A stretch of DNA of 64,000 bases, taken from the NCBI GenBank assembly GCA_029204225.1, contig MU831966.1:29987-93986 (forward strand). Reading direction: 5' to 3'. A program made the position numbers and the translations under genes. The stretch comes from Diphasiastrum complanatum. Lineage: Eukaryota > Streptophyta > Lycopodiopsida > Lycopodiales > Lycopodiaceae. Positions 34,316-46,462 of the stretch are shown here, piece by piece. Each line of letters opens with the position of its first letter. Positions within the stretch are counted from its first letter, which is position 1. Below the pieces are notes generated by a model. It did no database searches. It saw only the letters and a list, made by a program, of their open reading frames with translations, and had not been told where the DNA came from.

Positions 34316-35479
34316 TGTTGGAGTTTAATCTTACTCCTACTCATCCTTTTCACCTGCCTTCATCTCTTAAGAAAAATTTCTCTCTCAAGCATTCTGCAGA
34401 AATACACTATCTTTTACACAGTCTGCAGAAATACATGTAAAGTCCAAACAGGCAAGACTCCGCAAGGAACCTTGCCTACGGTCACTTACAAAAGAGACCA
34501 AAGTAAACTGCAAAGTCTTGCTTACGGTCATATGCGAAGACTCAACGAAGTCAAAGTAAACCGATCGCAACAAGTCGGCAAAGACTCACATAAGAAAAAC
34601 CAACGGACTGAGTCAATGCAACGAACCGCAACACTCCATTCTAGGGTCCATTGCGATAGCAAAACAAAGGAAATTGAAGGCACCGCCATACATCATAAAT
34701 TAGCACTTACGATCACCTACGATTGCAACGGCGCAACACTTTCACGCTCTCGATGCATACGAAGGACACCCTCTTGCTGTACCTCTTTACCTCTTCACGA
34801 TGCACCAATAACCAATCTACGAATCAATTACTAGGGCTGCTAATGATCTTTTAAACTTAATTAGAATAACCAAAAGATCTTCTGACAACTATATAAACAT
34901 TTGAGCATTTTGAAGAGAAAGAGGATAGATGATCAATCAATGTATTCACAGAGATCAAGCGACCAAAAGCGATCTTCTAGTAGCTGACTCCTCAGAGTTA
35001 GTGATCATTTTTAGAGAGAGTAAAGAGTATTATGAAAGATAGCATTCATTAGATTTTGTAAGTAGGATCACGCACTTCGTGCGATTGTTTTGTGATCTGA
35101 TACCTTTGTTACTACAACACCCTTTTATACATACAGAAGCGCTATTTTTCATATCAGTTGTATTCATGTTGAATGTTTGAATGCCTCTCAATCTTTCTCA
35201 TCGTTATCAGAACTTATCTGTCAGAAACAGAGAATAGCACGGCTGTCTCAGATGCCTAAATCGTTCGCATTCTCTATGGTTGTCTACGACACCTACTCTG
35301 ACATCTTAATCAAATCAGAACTACTCTAATTCTTAGTCTCTAAGTAATCCAAAATCCTTATTTGTCAGTTTTTCCAACCATTTCATCATTGTTTTCTTTG
35401 ACTGGAGGTGACGACCTCTATTCCATTGCGGCCTATCAGACCACCCTTTGTGTGTGTCAACTTGTCATCATCCCCAACA
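34316..35479 (+). repeat. Copia 5' LTR (1164 bp)
   Basis: Begins TGTTGGAGTTTAATC and ends ...catccccaaca, followed by gagtggtatcag. A TATA box, ctatataaac, is at 34889-34898. The last 300 bp align in pattern with the LTR at 11993-12977, so the two are sister families. Confidence 0.82.
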
Positions 35480-35482
35480 GAG

Positions 35483-35494
35483 TGGTATCAGAAC
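35483..35494 (+). other. Primer-binding site
   Basis: tggtatcagaac follows the LTR after gag, with the same 3-base offset as at 12978. Confidence 0.7.
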
Positions 35495-35588
35495 AAGGTT
35501 TTGGATTTAATAGAGTCTTGAAGATATATGTTCTTATTTTCAAAGCTAGTTTTACATCTGATTTGTAATCTCTGATCACCGATCATCA

Positions 35589-35840
35589 TGGAAGCTTCAA
35601 CCTCTGAGATCCGCTTGATCAACAAGTTCAATGGAGATGATTTCCACGTGGAAATTCAAGATGAGGATAATCTTGATCGAAAAGGAGCTATGGGGACACG
35701 TACCTGGTTCGATAGCTAGATTGGCGGAACCAAAAATGCTACCAACATGGGAAGCAAAGGATGGCAAAGCTCTTGCCATCGTATCCTTGAATCTGAAAGA
35801 CACTCAGATAGCTCATGTATACTCTAATTATAGCTTTTGT
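35589..35840 (+). pseudogene. Copia gag N-terminal fragment
   Basis: Starts MEASTSEIRLINKFNGDDFH, then a 2-base loss at the conserved Trp shifts the frame. It continues WKFKMRIILIEKELWGHV, MLPTWEAKDGKALAIVSLNL and IAHVYSN, the same blocks as the gag at 13063. Similarity stops at about 35840, where unrelated GC-rich DNA begins. Only the first third of gag remains. Confidence 0.75.
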
Positions 35841-36052
35841 AGTCCAGCGATTCACATTCACAACATGATCTCCTTTTTATGCTAGGACGACTTCGAATAT
35901 TTTTGAGATCTCATGCAAACCAAGTCTCACGACTAAAAAAAAAGGTTTTTACAATGGTCACAAAGGGAGAAGTTTTGCAACAACAGACTCGATATGTTTC
36001 GTGCTACCTTGTGCGTTGATGAAGTCCAAAATCCTCGCATCTAACGAGCACG

Positions 36053-36545
36053 GGGGCGTTTGGCCCCGGTGCATTGTCAGCCACACGTTTTTTTTTCTCT
36101 TTTTAGAATTGGATGCCCGGGCAACCAAAATTTATCCCATAAGCTCTGCATGGGGTTGTTGTTGGGGGGGGGGGGTGGGGGGGGTGGGGGGGGGGGGTAT
36201 ATAGGCAAACACGCCCATTTCCTCACATGTGTAGGTGCCTGGGAGAAGGGGTGCTCAGGCATGGCTCTTGCTGCCCGGCGCCCATCCATCTACCCGGCGC
36301 CACTGGGACTACCTAGCGCCTACCCACACGCAGCCTGGTGCCCATTAGCACCCCCAACATGGCTCCCGCTGCCTGGCATCCGTGCGGCTGCCTGGCGACC
36401 ACCCCACCTACCTACCCGGGACCCTAGCCCCACCCATACCCGCATAAATATTGCACGCTTCAATTTTTTCACGGGCCCCCACTCGCTGGGGCACTGCCCC
36501 CACGTGGCTCTCAACCACCAGAGGTCAGGGCCAAACGCTCTACTC
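36053..36545. repeat. Possible TIR element, GC-rich
   Basis: gcgtttggcccc near 36056 is mirrored by gggccaaacgctc at 36529-36541, giving a terminal inverted repeat of about 12 bp around 490 bp of GC-rich DNA. No target duplication is obvious. The open frames inside are low-complexity and not called genes. Confidence 0.3.
36163..36197 (+). repeat. Poly-G tract
   Basis: About 35 bp of almost pure G interrupted by single T bases, with several runs of four or more G, able to form a quadruplex. Confidence 0.9.
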
Positions 36546-36748
36546 GTGTGGCCCCTTGCCTAGAAGCGTCAGGACTCAGGGGCCCAGGATGCCAGAGGCA
36601 ACGTGAGAGGCTCATCATTGCTCAGCTTCTCGTCATTTGCGTTTGGGCTGATAGCGGACAGGTGGCACGTTTTCATTGGCTCTGAACACAGATGTTCAAA
36701 GCCATAGTGTAACCTGTCAATTGAAGGGCATTTGAAGGGCCAAAACGT

Positions 36749-36898
36749 AAATTACGTCCATTAGCTGGCGTGAGCAGGCTTGCTACCTTGTAGCAGGCAG
36801 CCTTCAACGAACCTCGCCGCCCTGCGGCGAGGTGCGTTGAAGGCTGCTTGCTACACACGGTAGCGGGCCTGCTCACGTCCGCTACCTAGTTCGTAATT
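36749..36898. repeat. Large hairpin (inverted repeat with 3-bp loop)
   Basis: Two 30-bp arms, 36791-36820 and 36824-36853, are complementary apart from two positions and separated by only cct. Weaker complementarity extends outward to aattacg/cgtaatt at 36749 and 36898. Total palindrome is about 150 bp. The right half is the unit of the tandem repeat that follows. Confidence 0.85.
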
Positions 36899-37246
36899 GC
36901 TGTGGTAATGAGCTGTGCTGCTGCAGAAAATTGGTATACTAGGTCCTCCTCTATTAATGACCCAGCTACGGCGAGGTGCGTTGAAGGCTGCTTGCTACAC
37001 ACGGTAGCGGGCCTGCTCATGTCCGCTACCTAGTTCGTAGTTGTTGTGGTGATGAACTGTGCTGCTGCAGAAAATTGGTATACTAGGTCCTCCTCTATTA
37101 ATGACCCAGGGCAGCGAGGTGCGTTGAAGGCTACTACACACGGTAGCGGGCCCGCTCATGCCAGTTACCTAGTTCGTAATTGCTGTGATGATGAGCTGCG
37201 CTGTTGCAGATAATTGGTATACTAGGTCCTCCTCTATTAATGACCC
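36827..37246 (+). repeat. Three-copy tandem repeat, about 143 bp unit
   Basis: Units start at gcgaggtgcgttgaaggct at 36827, 36971 and 37114 and end at ctattaatgaccc. Units 1 and 2 are nearly identical; unit 3 has a short deletion and more substitutions. The first unit begins inside the hairpin's right arm. Confidence 0.92.
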
Positions 37247-37249
37247 TAA

Positions 37250-38750
37250 ATCTCTTATCCACAAAATACATCGTGTCTTTCAATCCCAACCAATTCTTCA
37301 AGAATAGCACTTTTTGTTCAGATAGCATTACATCTTTGTCTTTTATCCTCAGGTTCTAACTTCCAGGTATGCAGTATGCTCGGTACGCTGACATACCAAC
37401 TTGTGATCAAATTGGGCCAAAAGCACGAAAGGAAATAAGAATAGAGAGCAAGGAAACAATATACGGCCGACACTCTGCTGCAAGATACGATTGTGCTGGA
37501 TGTAGTTCAATTTAGCTGTGTCTATCGGGTACCCTTCCTCCATGACAAAAACTAAGGAAGCAAAAAGAATAGAAGATATGGCGAAGGTTTTCTAAACGTT
37601 CGAATTTCGATTGAACAAGCACAAACAAACACTGGTTTTGGATGCTAAATGTCATCGGTATATCTTGTAAGCCAGCAGAAAAAGTTTCAAACTTTACTTC
37701 TTAGCAATAGAGGTTTCGATGCTTGTTCGTTAGCATGTCAGATTTGTTAGCATGGCAGGTTCCAATAATGACAGCTTCATCTGTTGCAACAATCAGGCAG
37801 TTGCGAGGTTCTGCATTGTCAGTCAGGTGGCATATCCAAAGCGATATAAAACTTCTACCAACAATTTCTTACAAATAGACTAGGATGACATGGAATACTT
37901 GCGTGAGAATCAACTTTTCATGTCCCTTTGCATACCTGTAACGTAAGTCTTTAGATGTGGAAGGTATTTCTCCTTTAATCCATGGAGTTCATAGTTACCC
38001 CAGTAAGTAGTACGTTGGTAAGGATTTACCTTACCCTACCGATCATATTCATAAGAATTTGTAAATCGCATCCATGGCTACTATATCCATAATTACCTCC
38101 CAACCTTTGAAAGTTGAAATTTGAAATAAACAGCACAACAATAGAACATCTTGTTCAAGCTTAAGAGCAAAAATAACGTTAAGCATTTGCAGGCCCTTTC
38201 ATTCAGTAAGATACAAAAAGTGTTTTTTATCCATCCAAACAAAAACCTGAACTGGACCTTTTTGTCTAAATCAGAACCATTGTTTTGCTTTGCTCCTATC
38301 ATCCAATATGTTTTAGACAATAAATCAGAGAGTGCTGCTGATTTGATTCTGCACCAAGATGGTTTAAAATATCAATGATGGCCAGCATCATATTACAAGG
38401 CAAACAGGATTTGCGGGTTATGTGCCATCATAACATGGCAAACCCCATTAATGAGAATCCTTTCAAATGTTTAGCTCTAAGAGCTGTATCATATGCCCTG
38501 TGCATTGTTGCAGAAACACCTGTTCAAATCGTCCAAAATTCTCTGTTTTGAGCTCGTTGGTGTCAAAAAATGTCTAGATTTGGTCTACTTTTACATGGGG
38601 ATCATGCGCTGTTTCACAATCCTCTCTGCAAAGTTGGGACAAGGACGTTAAGGCCTAGCTCTAGACACCAATCAGCCGTAGCATCATGAGAGAGAACAAT
38701 AAGATCAAATTAATCAATGTTAATCTCTATAAAGCACTACCTGTAAGACC
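37250..38750. other. No gene recognised
   Basis: AT-rich, no repeat or coding signature identified on either strand. Confidence 0.4.
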
Positions 38751-38840
38751 TTATACAGAAAGCATCTTCCAGTTCCATTCTAGATGGCAAGCAATCAGAG
38801 AAGCATCTGCTGCAAAAAATGAAAGAAAACTGAAATGTAC

Positions 38841-38970
38841 CGATAAGCCTTTGCCTTCCCGCTTTTTCAGCTTATCCCGCAAGTAGTGAGCAACAGATTC
38901 AAACCCCTGTAATCGAGCTATACGTGCAAAGACATCAAATGGCAAGACAGGAAGTGTGAGACAAGATGGC
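38841..38970 (-). CDS. Possible host-gene exon, function unknown
   Basis: On the minus strand about 40 residues read LPVLPFDVFARIARLQGFES, followed by VAHYLRDKLKKREGKG. This composition is unlike the transposon relics around it, with no stop and a regular amphipathic pattern. At 38840 a donor-like site (tatcg|gtacat) could end the exon. No clear acceptor or neighbouring exon was found, and I do not recognise the protein. It could be an isolated exon of a long gene, a gene fragment or chance. Confidence 0.3.
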
Positions 38971-38979
38971 AACAACACA

Positions 38980-41070
38980 GCTCATATTTACCTAAATTGC
39001 ATATATGCTATGCTACATGCAGACGCATCTGATGCACAAAAGGAATTGAAGAAGTGCATTGCAATAATGAGCTCAATCACCTTCAAAAATGGCAATGCCA
39101 GTGGGGAGCAATTTCCTTCTTGTCAAGCATATAGAGCTGCAAGTCATAATGCAGGCTTGTAATAAATTCAATTGATTTACCAAGGTGCTCATTAGTGCAA
39201 CAGTAAAACATTGTGAATCCAAAGTAAACAAGAAGGCGGGGCAGGAACATGGCCTTGGCTGACCTCACTTTTACATTAGTAACCTCGTAGCCTTGAGGAG
39301 TTTTTATAGCAACAAATAAACATGGATATTGTCACAAGATTGGTGCTGCCCATTGACATTTTCACTGTAGACCAAGTAGTCAGAGGTTTTGCAGTTTATG
39401 TATTAAGCTGGTCATTGCGAGTTGGATCTTGCCCGAAAAGATGTGGTGAGGTCAGATGGATGACGCTTGGGTAGGTAGGTTTTCCAGACTAAAATCTCAG
39501 GGCAAACTCTTTAATTTTGGCAGAATCTGCCATTTCTGTGCAGGATTCCACTTATACAGACCAAGGTTTTGTGGACCTTTTCAAAAAGCATTTTCGCAAC
39601 GTGTTTGAAATGGGAAAGCATCAGCTTTGTCGGGAAAGAAATGGCGAAACGTTTTAGGATTTTTTTTTTGCTTGTTTTATTCCTAGATTTTTGTTAAAGA
39701 AAAAACAGCTGTTGTTTAAGTTTCTAGACAATAATTACAGCTCTATAGTATGTCAATATAAACAATTGGCATTTGACACACTTAGATGACCGAGGACTCA
39801 ATGAGACATTGACATACATACATCACACTGTGCAAGTGCACAAGGTAATCATAATTGACTAAAGTTTTATATGCCAAACTTTCACACACACACATGAAAA
39901 GGGTTTTCTTTTTTGGCCTCTAATTTTAAAATCCGTTTCAAACAGTGTTTGGAACAGAGTTTTTGAAATGGAATTTCATTGAATGAACACGTTTCAGTGA
40001 AACTTTGGTACAGACACAATTGTCAAATTCAATAAGGATTTATATTTGACATCAAGGCAGCAAAGTTTCTGCACATATTTAGCTTGCAAAAAAGTACTTG
40101 TTTGTTGTTGGAGATCTCTTTTACTAGCCACTTCTTTCAATCACATGCAGTTTTGATACGTATTCAGTGAACAATTGGAGCAAAAGAGCCCTTAGCTTTA
40201 TCAAAACCCTTTCCTTTGCCAAATCTTACCCCCTGTTATGCCTATTTGTAAGAAAAACCTTATCCTTGTCAAATGTACCATTATTGGCAGCCAGACTCGC
40301 AGTCTTGAAAAGTGGCAAGCTTCTAAGATGGAAGTAGTGACAATCAAGGCTAACATCAAAAATATATATGTTTCTAAAATCACTTTCTGCTGGCCACAAC
40401 AGATTTCTACTCTAGTTCTTATTCTCTCATCTTTCAAAGGTCAGATTTCTGTTTGCAAGACCCAAAGTACTTTATGAATACATTTCACATTTGTAAATGA
40501 TGTCAAAAAAATTATTGTGGAATAGGTAGGCTAGGGGTCTGTAAAAGGAACAAGAACGGTAACAAAAAATATGGACCTCTAAACTCTTTGCGTCATTGAA
40601 ACTCATAGGGACAACTAAGTTGCTTGGAATATTGAAGGGAAAAAATACGTGTGATGCTGAAAGCCAGACACTTTGAGAAAAATACTTTTAGCGTATTCTC
40701 AACACACCTGGCAAAACAAAAGCAACATAAAAGACGTCAAGGAAGAAACATTTTACGTGTGATGCAAAGAATAATTGGGAGCTCGTGGCGGCAGCTATTT
40801 ATTGTAATACAGATTTGTACTTCTCAAACTACAAGAATAATTTCCCTCTCTCACTCCTAGGAAATAGCAAAATTCATAAAGGGGAGAGTTGATCTTAGAA
40901 GCATAACTATCTGAAAATCCAAAATTCATAATTAAAGCTTTTGCAATTAAAAAATAAAATCCAATCACATCGATTATTAACATGTAAGAACTTGTTCAAA
41001 ATTGAACTGGATGTCAAGAGGGCATGACTTAGTTTCTTGGAAGATTGCAGAAAACATATGCATGCAATGT
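38980..41070. other. No gene recognised
   Basis: AT-rich DNA with only short, unrecognised open stretches (for example 40201-40437 on the minus strand). Confidence 0.4.
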
Positions 41071-41075
41071 TGAAA

Positions 41076-41514
41076 CATAGTTACCAGGGAACTGGAAAGA
41101 AATGGGATCGTGAACCCTGGGAACGGGAACGTTTTCGAGAACTTGGGAACGTGGGAACACCACGTCATTAACTATAATGTTTGAAACATGCTCAGGAAAA
41201 TCGGCAAAGTGTAGGAACGAAACCGGCCTTATTTCTCAAAAACGAGTATCTTGATACTTGTGATGGGTTTCTATATAGGCATATATGAACCCTTTTATGG
41301 GTAACAGTCAACAAAAAACCGATAAAAAGATTATGCTTTTGCTACTTGGGAACGCGTTCCCACCCTTGGGAATGTGCTTGGGAAGGGGTGAGACTGCGTT
41401 CCCACTGCTACGGGAACGTTCCCACCTGGGAACGCGTTCCTGGAAACGCCTGGTAGGTGGGAACGTGGGGAACACGTTCCCAGTGGGGTGGGAACGCATT
41501 CCCTAGTAACTATG
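41076..41514. mobile_element. MITE with GGGAACG-rich interior, 439 bp
   Basis: Terminal inverted repeats: CATAGTTACCAGGGAAC at the left and, in reverse, CATAGTTACTAGGGAAT at the right (15 of 17 match). Both sides are flanked by gttgaaa (41069-41075 and 41515-41521), a 7-bp target duplication. The interior is crowded with GGGAACG and its complement CGTTCCC, including the palindrome gggaacgcgttccc, so the element can fold back on itself. There is no coding capacity. The duplication length suggests a hAT-like or related superfamily, but the family is not known to me. Confidence 0.8.
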
Positions 41515-41745
41515 GTTGAAAAGCAAACAAATAAGGCATGGATAGCATTTTTCCCATTAGAGGTGGATATTGATGTCTCTTTTGGCATAACCCAACCAAA
41601 CTTAGGGAGTTTTAGAATATGAAAACCTTGCAAGCCTTTGTAGCTCTGCAAGTTTTAGAAGCAAAGGCTCCTAAGAGGAAGTTAGCTCCAACTGGTTGTA
41701 AATCATGTGTGGACGTAAAATGAATGCATTCATTCATTATAGTAT

Positions 41746-43745
41746 CCATTTGTTGGGCAGGCTTTCAAACGGCTGGAAAAAATGCTTGTTTTTTGTGCGG
41801 GCCAAATCTTGTGGGAAGATACTCTTTTAGTCTCAAAAAAGTGGTTTATGAAAATCATCGTAAATACTTGCATGAAGGCCATCCATTCAGAGACACTCAT
41901 AGAAGAGGTTTTGGAGGAAGAGTTGAGAGAGAGATCCTCCAAAGAGGATGTCCGTGAAAGATTGGCGAATACTATGGGAGGAATCTCAAGCAAAGCCAAT
42001 CGATGGTATGAAAAGACTATCTATATTTCATCGTTTGGAATATTGGAATAACCTTTTGATTAATCACCTACTTGATCCCATGCACACATTCAAAAATGTG
42101 GGTGAATCTATTTGGAAACACTTGATTGGTGAAAACGATACCACTGCTGCAAGGCACGATCTAAAAGAATCAAACACCAAAAAAGAATATTGGATAAAGG
42201 ATGGTGAAGATCATGCTCCAAAAGTACCTTGGACATTCACTAAGGAGGAGCTTAACCACGCTCCATTATTCATGACATTAGAACACCACCTGGTTTTGCC
42301 CATTCTCTACGGTCATCATTCATAGTGGATGGAAAGTTGCAAGGTCTCAAATCTCATGATTGGCTAAAGATGATTCAATTCATCTATCCATTGTCAATTC
42401 GTGGGTGCTTGTCAAAAGATATTTGTGAGACCATATACAAACTATCAATCATTGTCAGGTATTTACATGTACTTGGTGCATTTTTTTATTTAGTATTTAT
42501 TGATTGGAAATTCAAATAGACATAAAATGGATTGAATATGTTGCAGATGGATGTGTTCAAAAGAAATCCGTGAGCTGGATCTTCGCAAGAGACATGAGGA
42601 TATGGTGGAGATTGTGTGCATGTTTGAGAGATATTTTTCGACATCCATCATGGACTCACAAGTGCATTTATTGGTGCACTTGGTTGAAGAAGTTTCTATT
42701 GTTGGTCTAGTGCACACTAGGTATAAGTGCATAAATTATCTTTTGCATATGTATTTAAACTAAATCAATTGATACATGAACTCATTAAATAAAACACTTA
42801 TTTTTTAACCATTTGTGACTTTTTAGGTGGATGTTCTTTATGGAAAGTTACATGAAAGTCTTAAAAGATTTTGTGCGTCAAAAACAAGGCCTGAAGGTAG
42901 CATGTCAGAGGGATGGTTAGTACATTCATCTGCTCCACTATTGTGGCGTGATGAGGAAGCCGAAGAGGTAACTAGTGAAAAACCTCAAGGGATGGGAAAG
43001 GTCCATAGGTTGGCACCCTTCCAACGAGAAAAAATTTCTACATTCATGCTTTATAATTGTGGAGTTATGGATAAATGGTTAGACCTATATGAAGAAGAAA
43101 AAAAAGAGAGGGCCTTGTCTAGAAAGTGCCAACAACAGAATAGAGGTAGACACATGGCCTCAAGTTCACATGATCTTGAGCCATTGCCCAAGCAATGCAC
43201 TATAGAGTGGATGCATGACACACTGCAAAAAGCAACAAAAGAGGGACAAAAAATATCAAACGTAGAATGGGACTTTGCAAGAGGATGCAAATGGAAGGTA
43301 TTATTCTTTGAATACTTTATTATTAGAACATTCTTGTTTATAACAATATTTGTTTAATCATTTTGAAACACCATGGTCATTTACAGAGATTATTTATGAG
43401 ATTTGTGTTTGTCATGTTGCAGTGCAAAATGTATAATGCTATATGGGCTTTTGGTTTTCACTTTCATGTTGAAAGGATTGATAACAAGAGACGCACACAC
43501 GATTGTGTTGTAATAGCATCTTTTCAACAAGAAAGTCAAAGCAGTGCACAAGATTGGAATTCCATCTCAGGAGATATAGAATACGTAGGAACTATACAAA
43601 ATATTCATAGGTGTTGAGAATAAAAATTCTAATAGTCAGGATGATGAAATAATTTTTGAAAGTGAGAGTGATGATGAAAATCATCTAAGAGGAGATGAAT
43701 TGCAAGATGATGTCGCTGATGAAATTGATTCTTGTAATTCTGCAT
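41746..43745 (+). pseudogene. CACTA (En/Spm) TNP2-like transposase, copy 2
   Basis: Plus-strand relative of the transposase at 4.9-7.1 kb. In order it shows SFSLKKVVYENHRKYLHEGHPF, then LEYWNNLLINHLLDPMHTFKNVGES (TNP2 core). GKLQGLKSHDWLKMIQFIYPLSIRG, VHLLVHLVEEV (DUF4218-type), TRPEGSMSEGWL, WRDEEAEEV and NKRRTHDCVVIASF follow, with an acidic tail ending at the TAA at 43743-43745. Three introns with GT-AG ends interrupt it at 42459-42546, 42722-42826 and 43298-43422. Frameshifts near 41945, 42320 and 43610 and the absence of the N-terminal SPAWKH region make it a pseudogene. CACTA termini were not located. Confidence 0.87.
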
Positions 43746-43959
43746 AAAAATTGATTATTGCAATTCTGAATGAAATTGATTCTTGCAATGCTTTCAAATG
43801 ATTGTTATTTAGCCAAAATAGAGTCTCATTTATGGTCAAGTAAGTGAAAAGAATAGACATAGTTTGACTTCAATCCCATTTTTTTGGAGATGATGTCGGT
43901 GAAGATAGATGTACGACTTCATGTTCCAAGAAAATTCTCATTTTTTAACAAATGTTGCA

Positions 43960-44290
43960 AAGGCAGTAAATCACTAAAAGCATGTGAGTTAATGAAATCA
44001 CCACCACAAACTATGACAAAATCAAGTGTTTCATCATAGTCAATCCCCTTGAATTGAGCATATCCCTTGGCAACTAGTCTTGTTTCATTATTGATCACAC
44101 TACCATCTTGATTAAGATTGATCTTAAAGACCCATTTGCAAATAGTAACATTTTGTATCTTTGATGGAGGATCAATAATTTTACAAGTATCTCAAACAAT
44201 GCATCATATACTCACCTCACTTTTCATTACATCAAATCACTCTTTTGTTGATACAGTTTCATTCACACTTGAAGGAACATCATCAAACTT
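43960..44290 (-). pseudogene. Copia RT N-terminal fragment
   Basis: The minus strand reads KWVFKINLNQDGSVINNETR and then LVAKGYAQFKGIDYDETLDF, the first conserved blocks of copia RT, with stops on either side. It lies directly beside a PBS and LTR on the same strand, so gag, protease and integrase have been deleted between them. Confidence 0.7.
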
Positions 44291-44381
44291 AAGGTAGTAA
44301 TAAGGGCAACAAAAATTAAACAATCATCAACTTGTAATTGCTTCTCTCTTCCTTTTGTTTGAGTCTTGATGGTTGCATTTG

Positions 44382-44394
44382 GGCTCTGATACCA
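44382..44394 (-). other. Primer-binding site
   Basis: On the minus strand tggtatcagagcc, preceded by the LTR end ...ttttaaca. Confidence 0.75.
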
Positions 44395-44900
44395 TGTTAA
44401 AATCAAAGGTTATGAACCTCATTTGGATACTAAAACCTTGAAAAAGCATCAAAGGTTTCACTTGTATCTAATAGATAGAAAACTAGCACACAATTCATCT
44501 TATTTTGCATCTAATTGGCAAGAGCTTTTGAACACCACAATAAAACTAGAAATAATTGATCTTCACATCCTGTCACACACGTGGAAAGTATAGTATTTTG
44601 TTCAGATTCAGATCTATTCATTAGACACAAAAAATATCACATTCATCATTCATCAATTCCTCATTAAAGAGCAAACTTGCCAAAATCACCATCTCTTGAT
44701 AATTTCTCGAAGTATGTACAAAATGAGCTCTCAATCCATATCAAATGATCTCGGTAGGTAGAGTGCCATTAGGGTAGACCCTAAACCCCTGGCTATCAAA
44801 GGCTTAGATCATGCATAATTACCCTCTTGGTAGCTCGAGTCAACTGTCTTATAAAAGTAGGTGGCCGCCTCATAAAAAATCCCAATCATATAGGAACACC
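44395..44900 (-). repeat. Copia 5' LTR (right end approximate)
   Basis: Starts on the right of the PBS and reads leftwards, so it is a 5' LTR in minus orientation. It includes a cacacacgtgg box similar to the G-boxes of the nested copia LTR. The outer boundary is not resolved. Confidence 0.5.
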
Positions 44901-44907
44901 ATGATGT

Positions 44908-45075
44908 AATTCACTTTAGAAAAATATTTATTTAACTAATTCCATTTCATTATGAACATGCAAAAAAAAAACAAAAACCTCATCATAATATAATTCACTT
45001 TAGAGAAAAATATAAATATATTTATTTAACTAATTTCAGGTCATTATCAACATGCAAAAAACAAAAAAACAAAAG
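44908..45075 (+). repeat. Two-copy tandem duplication, about 83 bp
   Basis: aattcactttagaaaaat...catgcaaaaa at 44908 recurs at 44991 with small indels. Confidence 0.7.
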
Positions 45076-45084
45076 CAAAAAAAA

Positions 45085-45420
45085 TACGTGGGTAATCCAC
45101 GTAGAAGATATCCACGTGTGGATATCTTTAACTTCCGGTTTGGTCCGGTGAACAAACTTTGCGTGGATAATTCACGCGTGGATTATCCACGCCAAAACTG
45201 CTTTCCGGCGCCGCCAGCCTTCACTCCCAAATAGTTGCCGGAATTTTCAAAATTCAATTTTGCATGGATAATCCACGCGCATAAATTTTTCGGTGCCGTG
45301 TCAGAAAAACACTGGTGGACTGGCCGGAGGCGTGTTTAAAAAAAATTTGGCGTGGATAATCCATGCGTTCGGAAAATCGACTAAGTATCGGGTCTCACGT
45401 GGATACTCTGCGTGGATAAA
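45085..45420. repeat. Cluster of GTGGATAATCCAC-type palindromes
   Basis: At least five imperfect or perfect palindromes built on gtggataatccac in 335 bp: 45085-45103, 45106-45129 (aagatatccacgtgtggatatctt, given here in two halves: aagatatccacg, tgtggatatctt), 45161-45192, 45262-45278 and 45350-45366. Confidence 0.75.
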
Positions 45421-45534
45421 CACAGAGTTTTCTAGTTGTGTTCCATGTCATCATTTAAAACAACCAAAAATCCACGTCATCAATTTTTTTAATAATCAGG
45501 TGGCATTTAATTCTTTCTCTCGCGTTCGTGTGAA

Positions 45535-45662
<128 letters not shown>

Positions 45663-46333
45663 CACCTCCGCGATATCTGCATGTCAAGAGCTCATGCGTT
45701 CTCCATTCTCTCTCTCTCTCCCTGCACCACTATCTCACACGCTCCTCGCAACACCTCTCTCATATTCACTCCTCTCATCTCCTCTTCACTCGTCTCTTCA
45801 TCTCCTCCTCTCTCCTGTTCTCTTCACCCGTGTCTTCTCGGGTGCCTCTGTCGATGCCATTGTCTCAGATCTTAGACTTGGCTAAGGTTGTTTGACGCTG
45901 CTCCATTCTCCACGATGGTTGTTTGATAATTATCGCATTCCTTAGTCATTGTATTCCTTAGTCATTGTAACGGCTATAGAATTTGATGGCTTGGCGAGAG
46001 ATGGGCTGATTGAATTTGCAACCAAAAGTCTCGAGATCAATGGTATCAGCTCGCTCCTATGGGTTGGAGTTTCTTCCATAGTAGTTGTTGTTTATGTAAT
46101 TACACTAATCACGGCCCGCATTTGATCTACCTCGTAAATGCTCCATTGAACATCTCGAGCATTTTGCGCGACAATATGGCGTGTACAATGACATGATCCT
46201 CAATTTCCATAGAAAATGTTGATGCATTCCAGTTTGGGTGATATCCATTGCTGAATTGCCAGAAATTCCAACAATTGCTACATTGTGGCGATCAAGCGTG
46301 AACAGAATAGCCAACAGAGAAATACTTATGAAG

Positions 46334-46462
<129 letters not shown>

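Noticed and set aside
36060-36563. 167-residue plus-strand frame rich in Gly, Pro and Ala
   Set aside because: It runs through a poly-G tract and GC-rich DNA with no motif; GC-rich DNA has few stops by chance.
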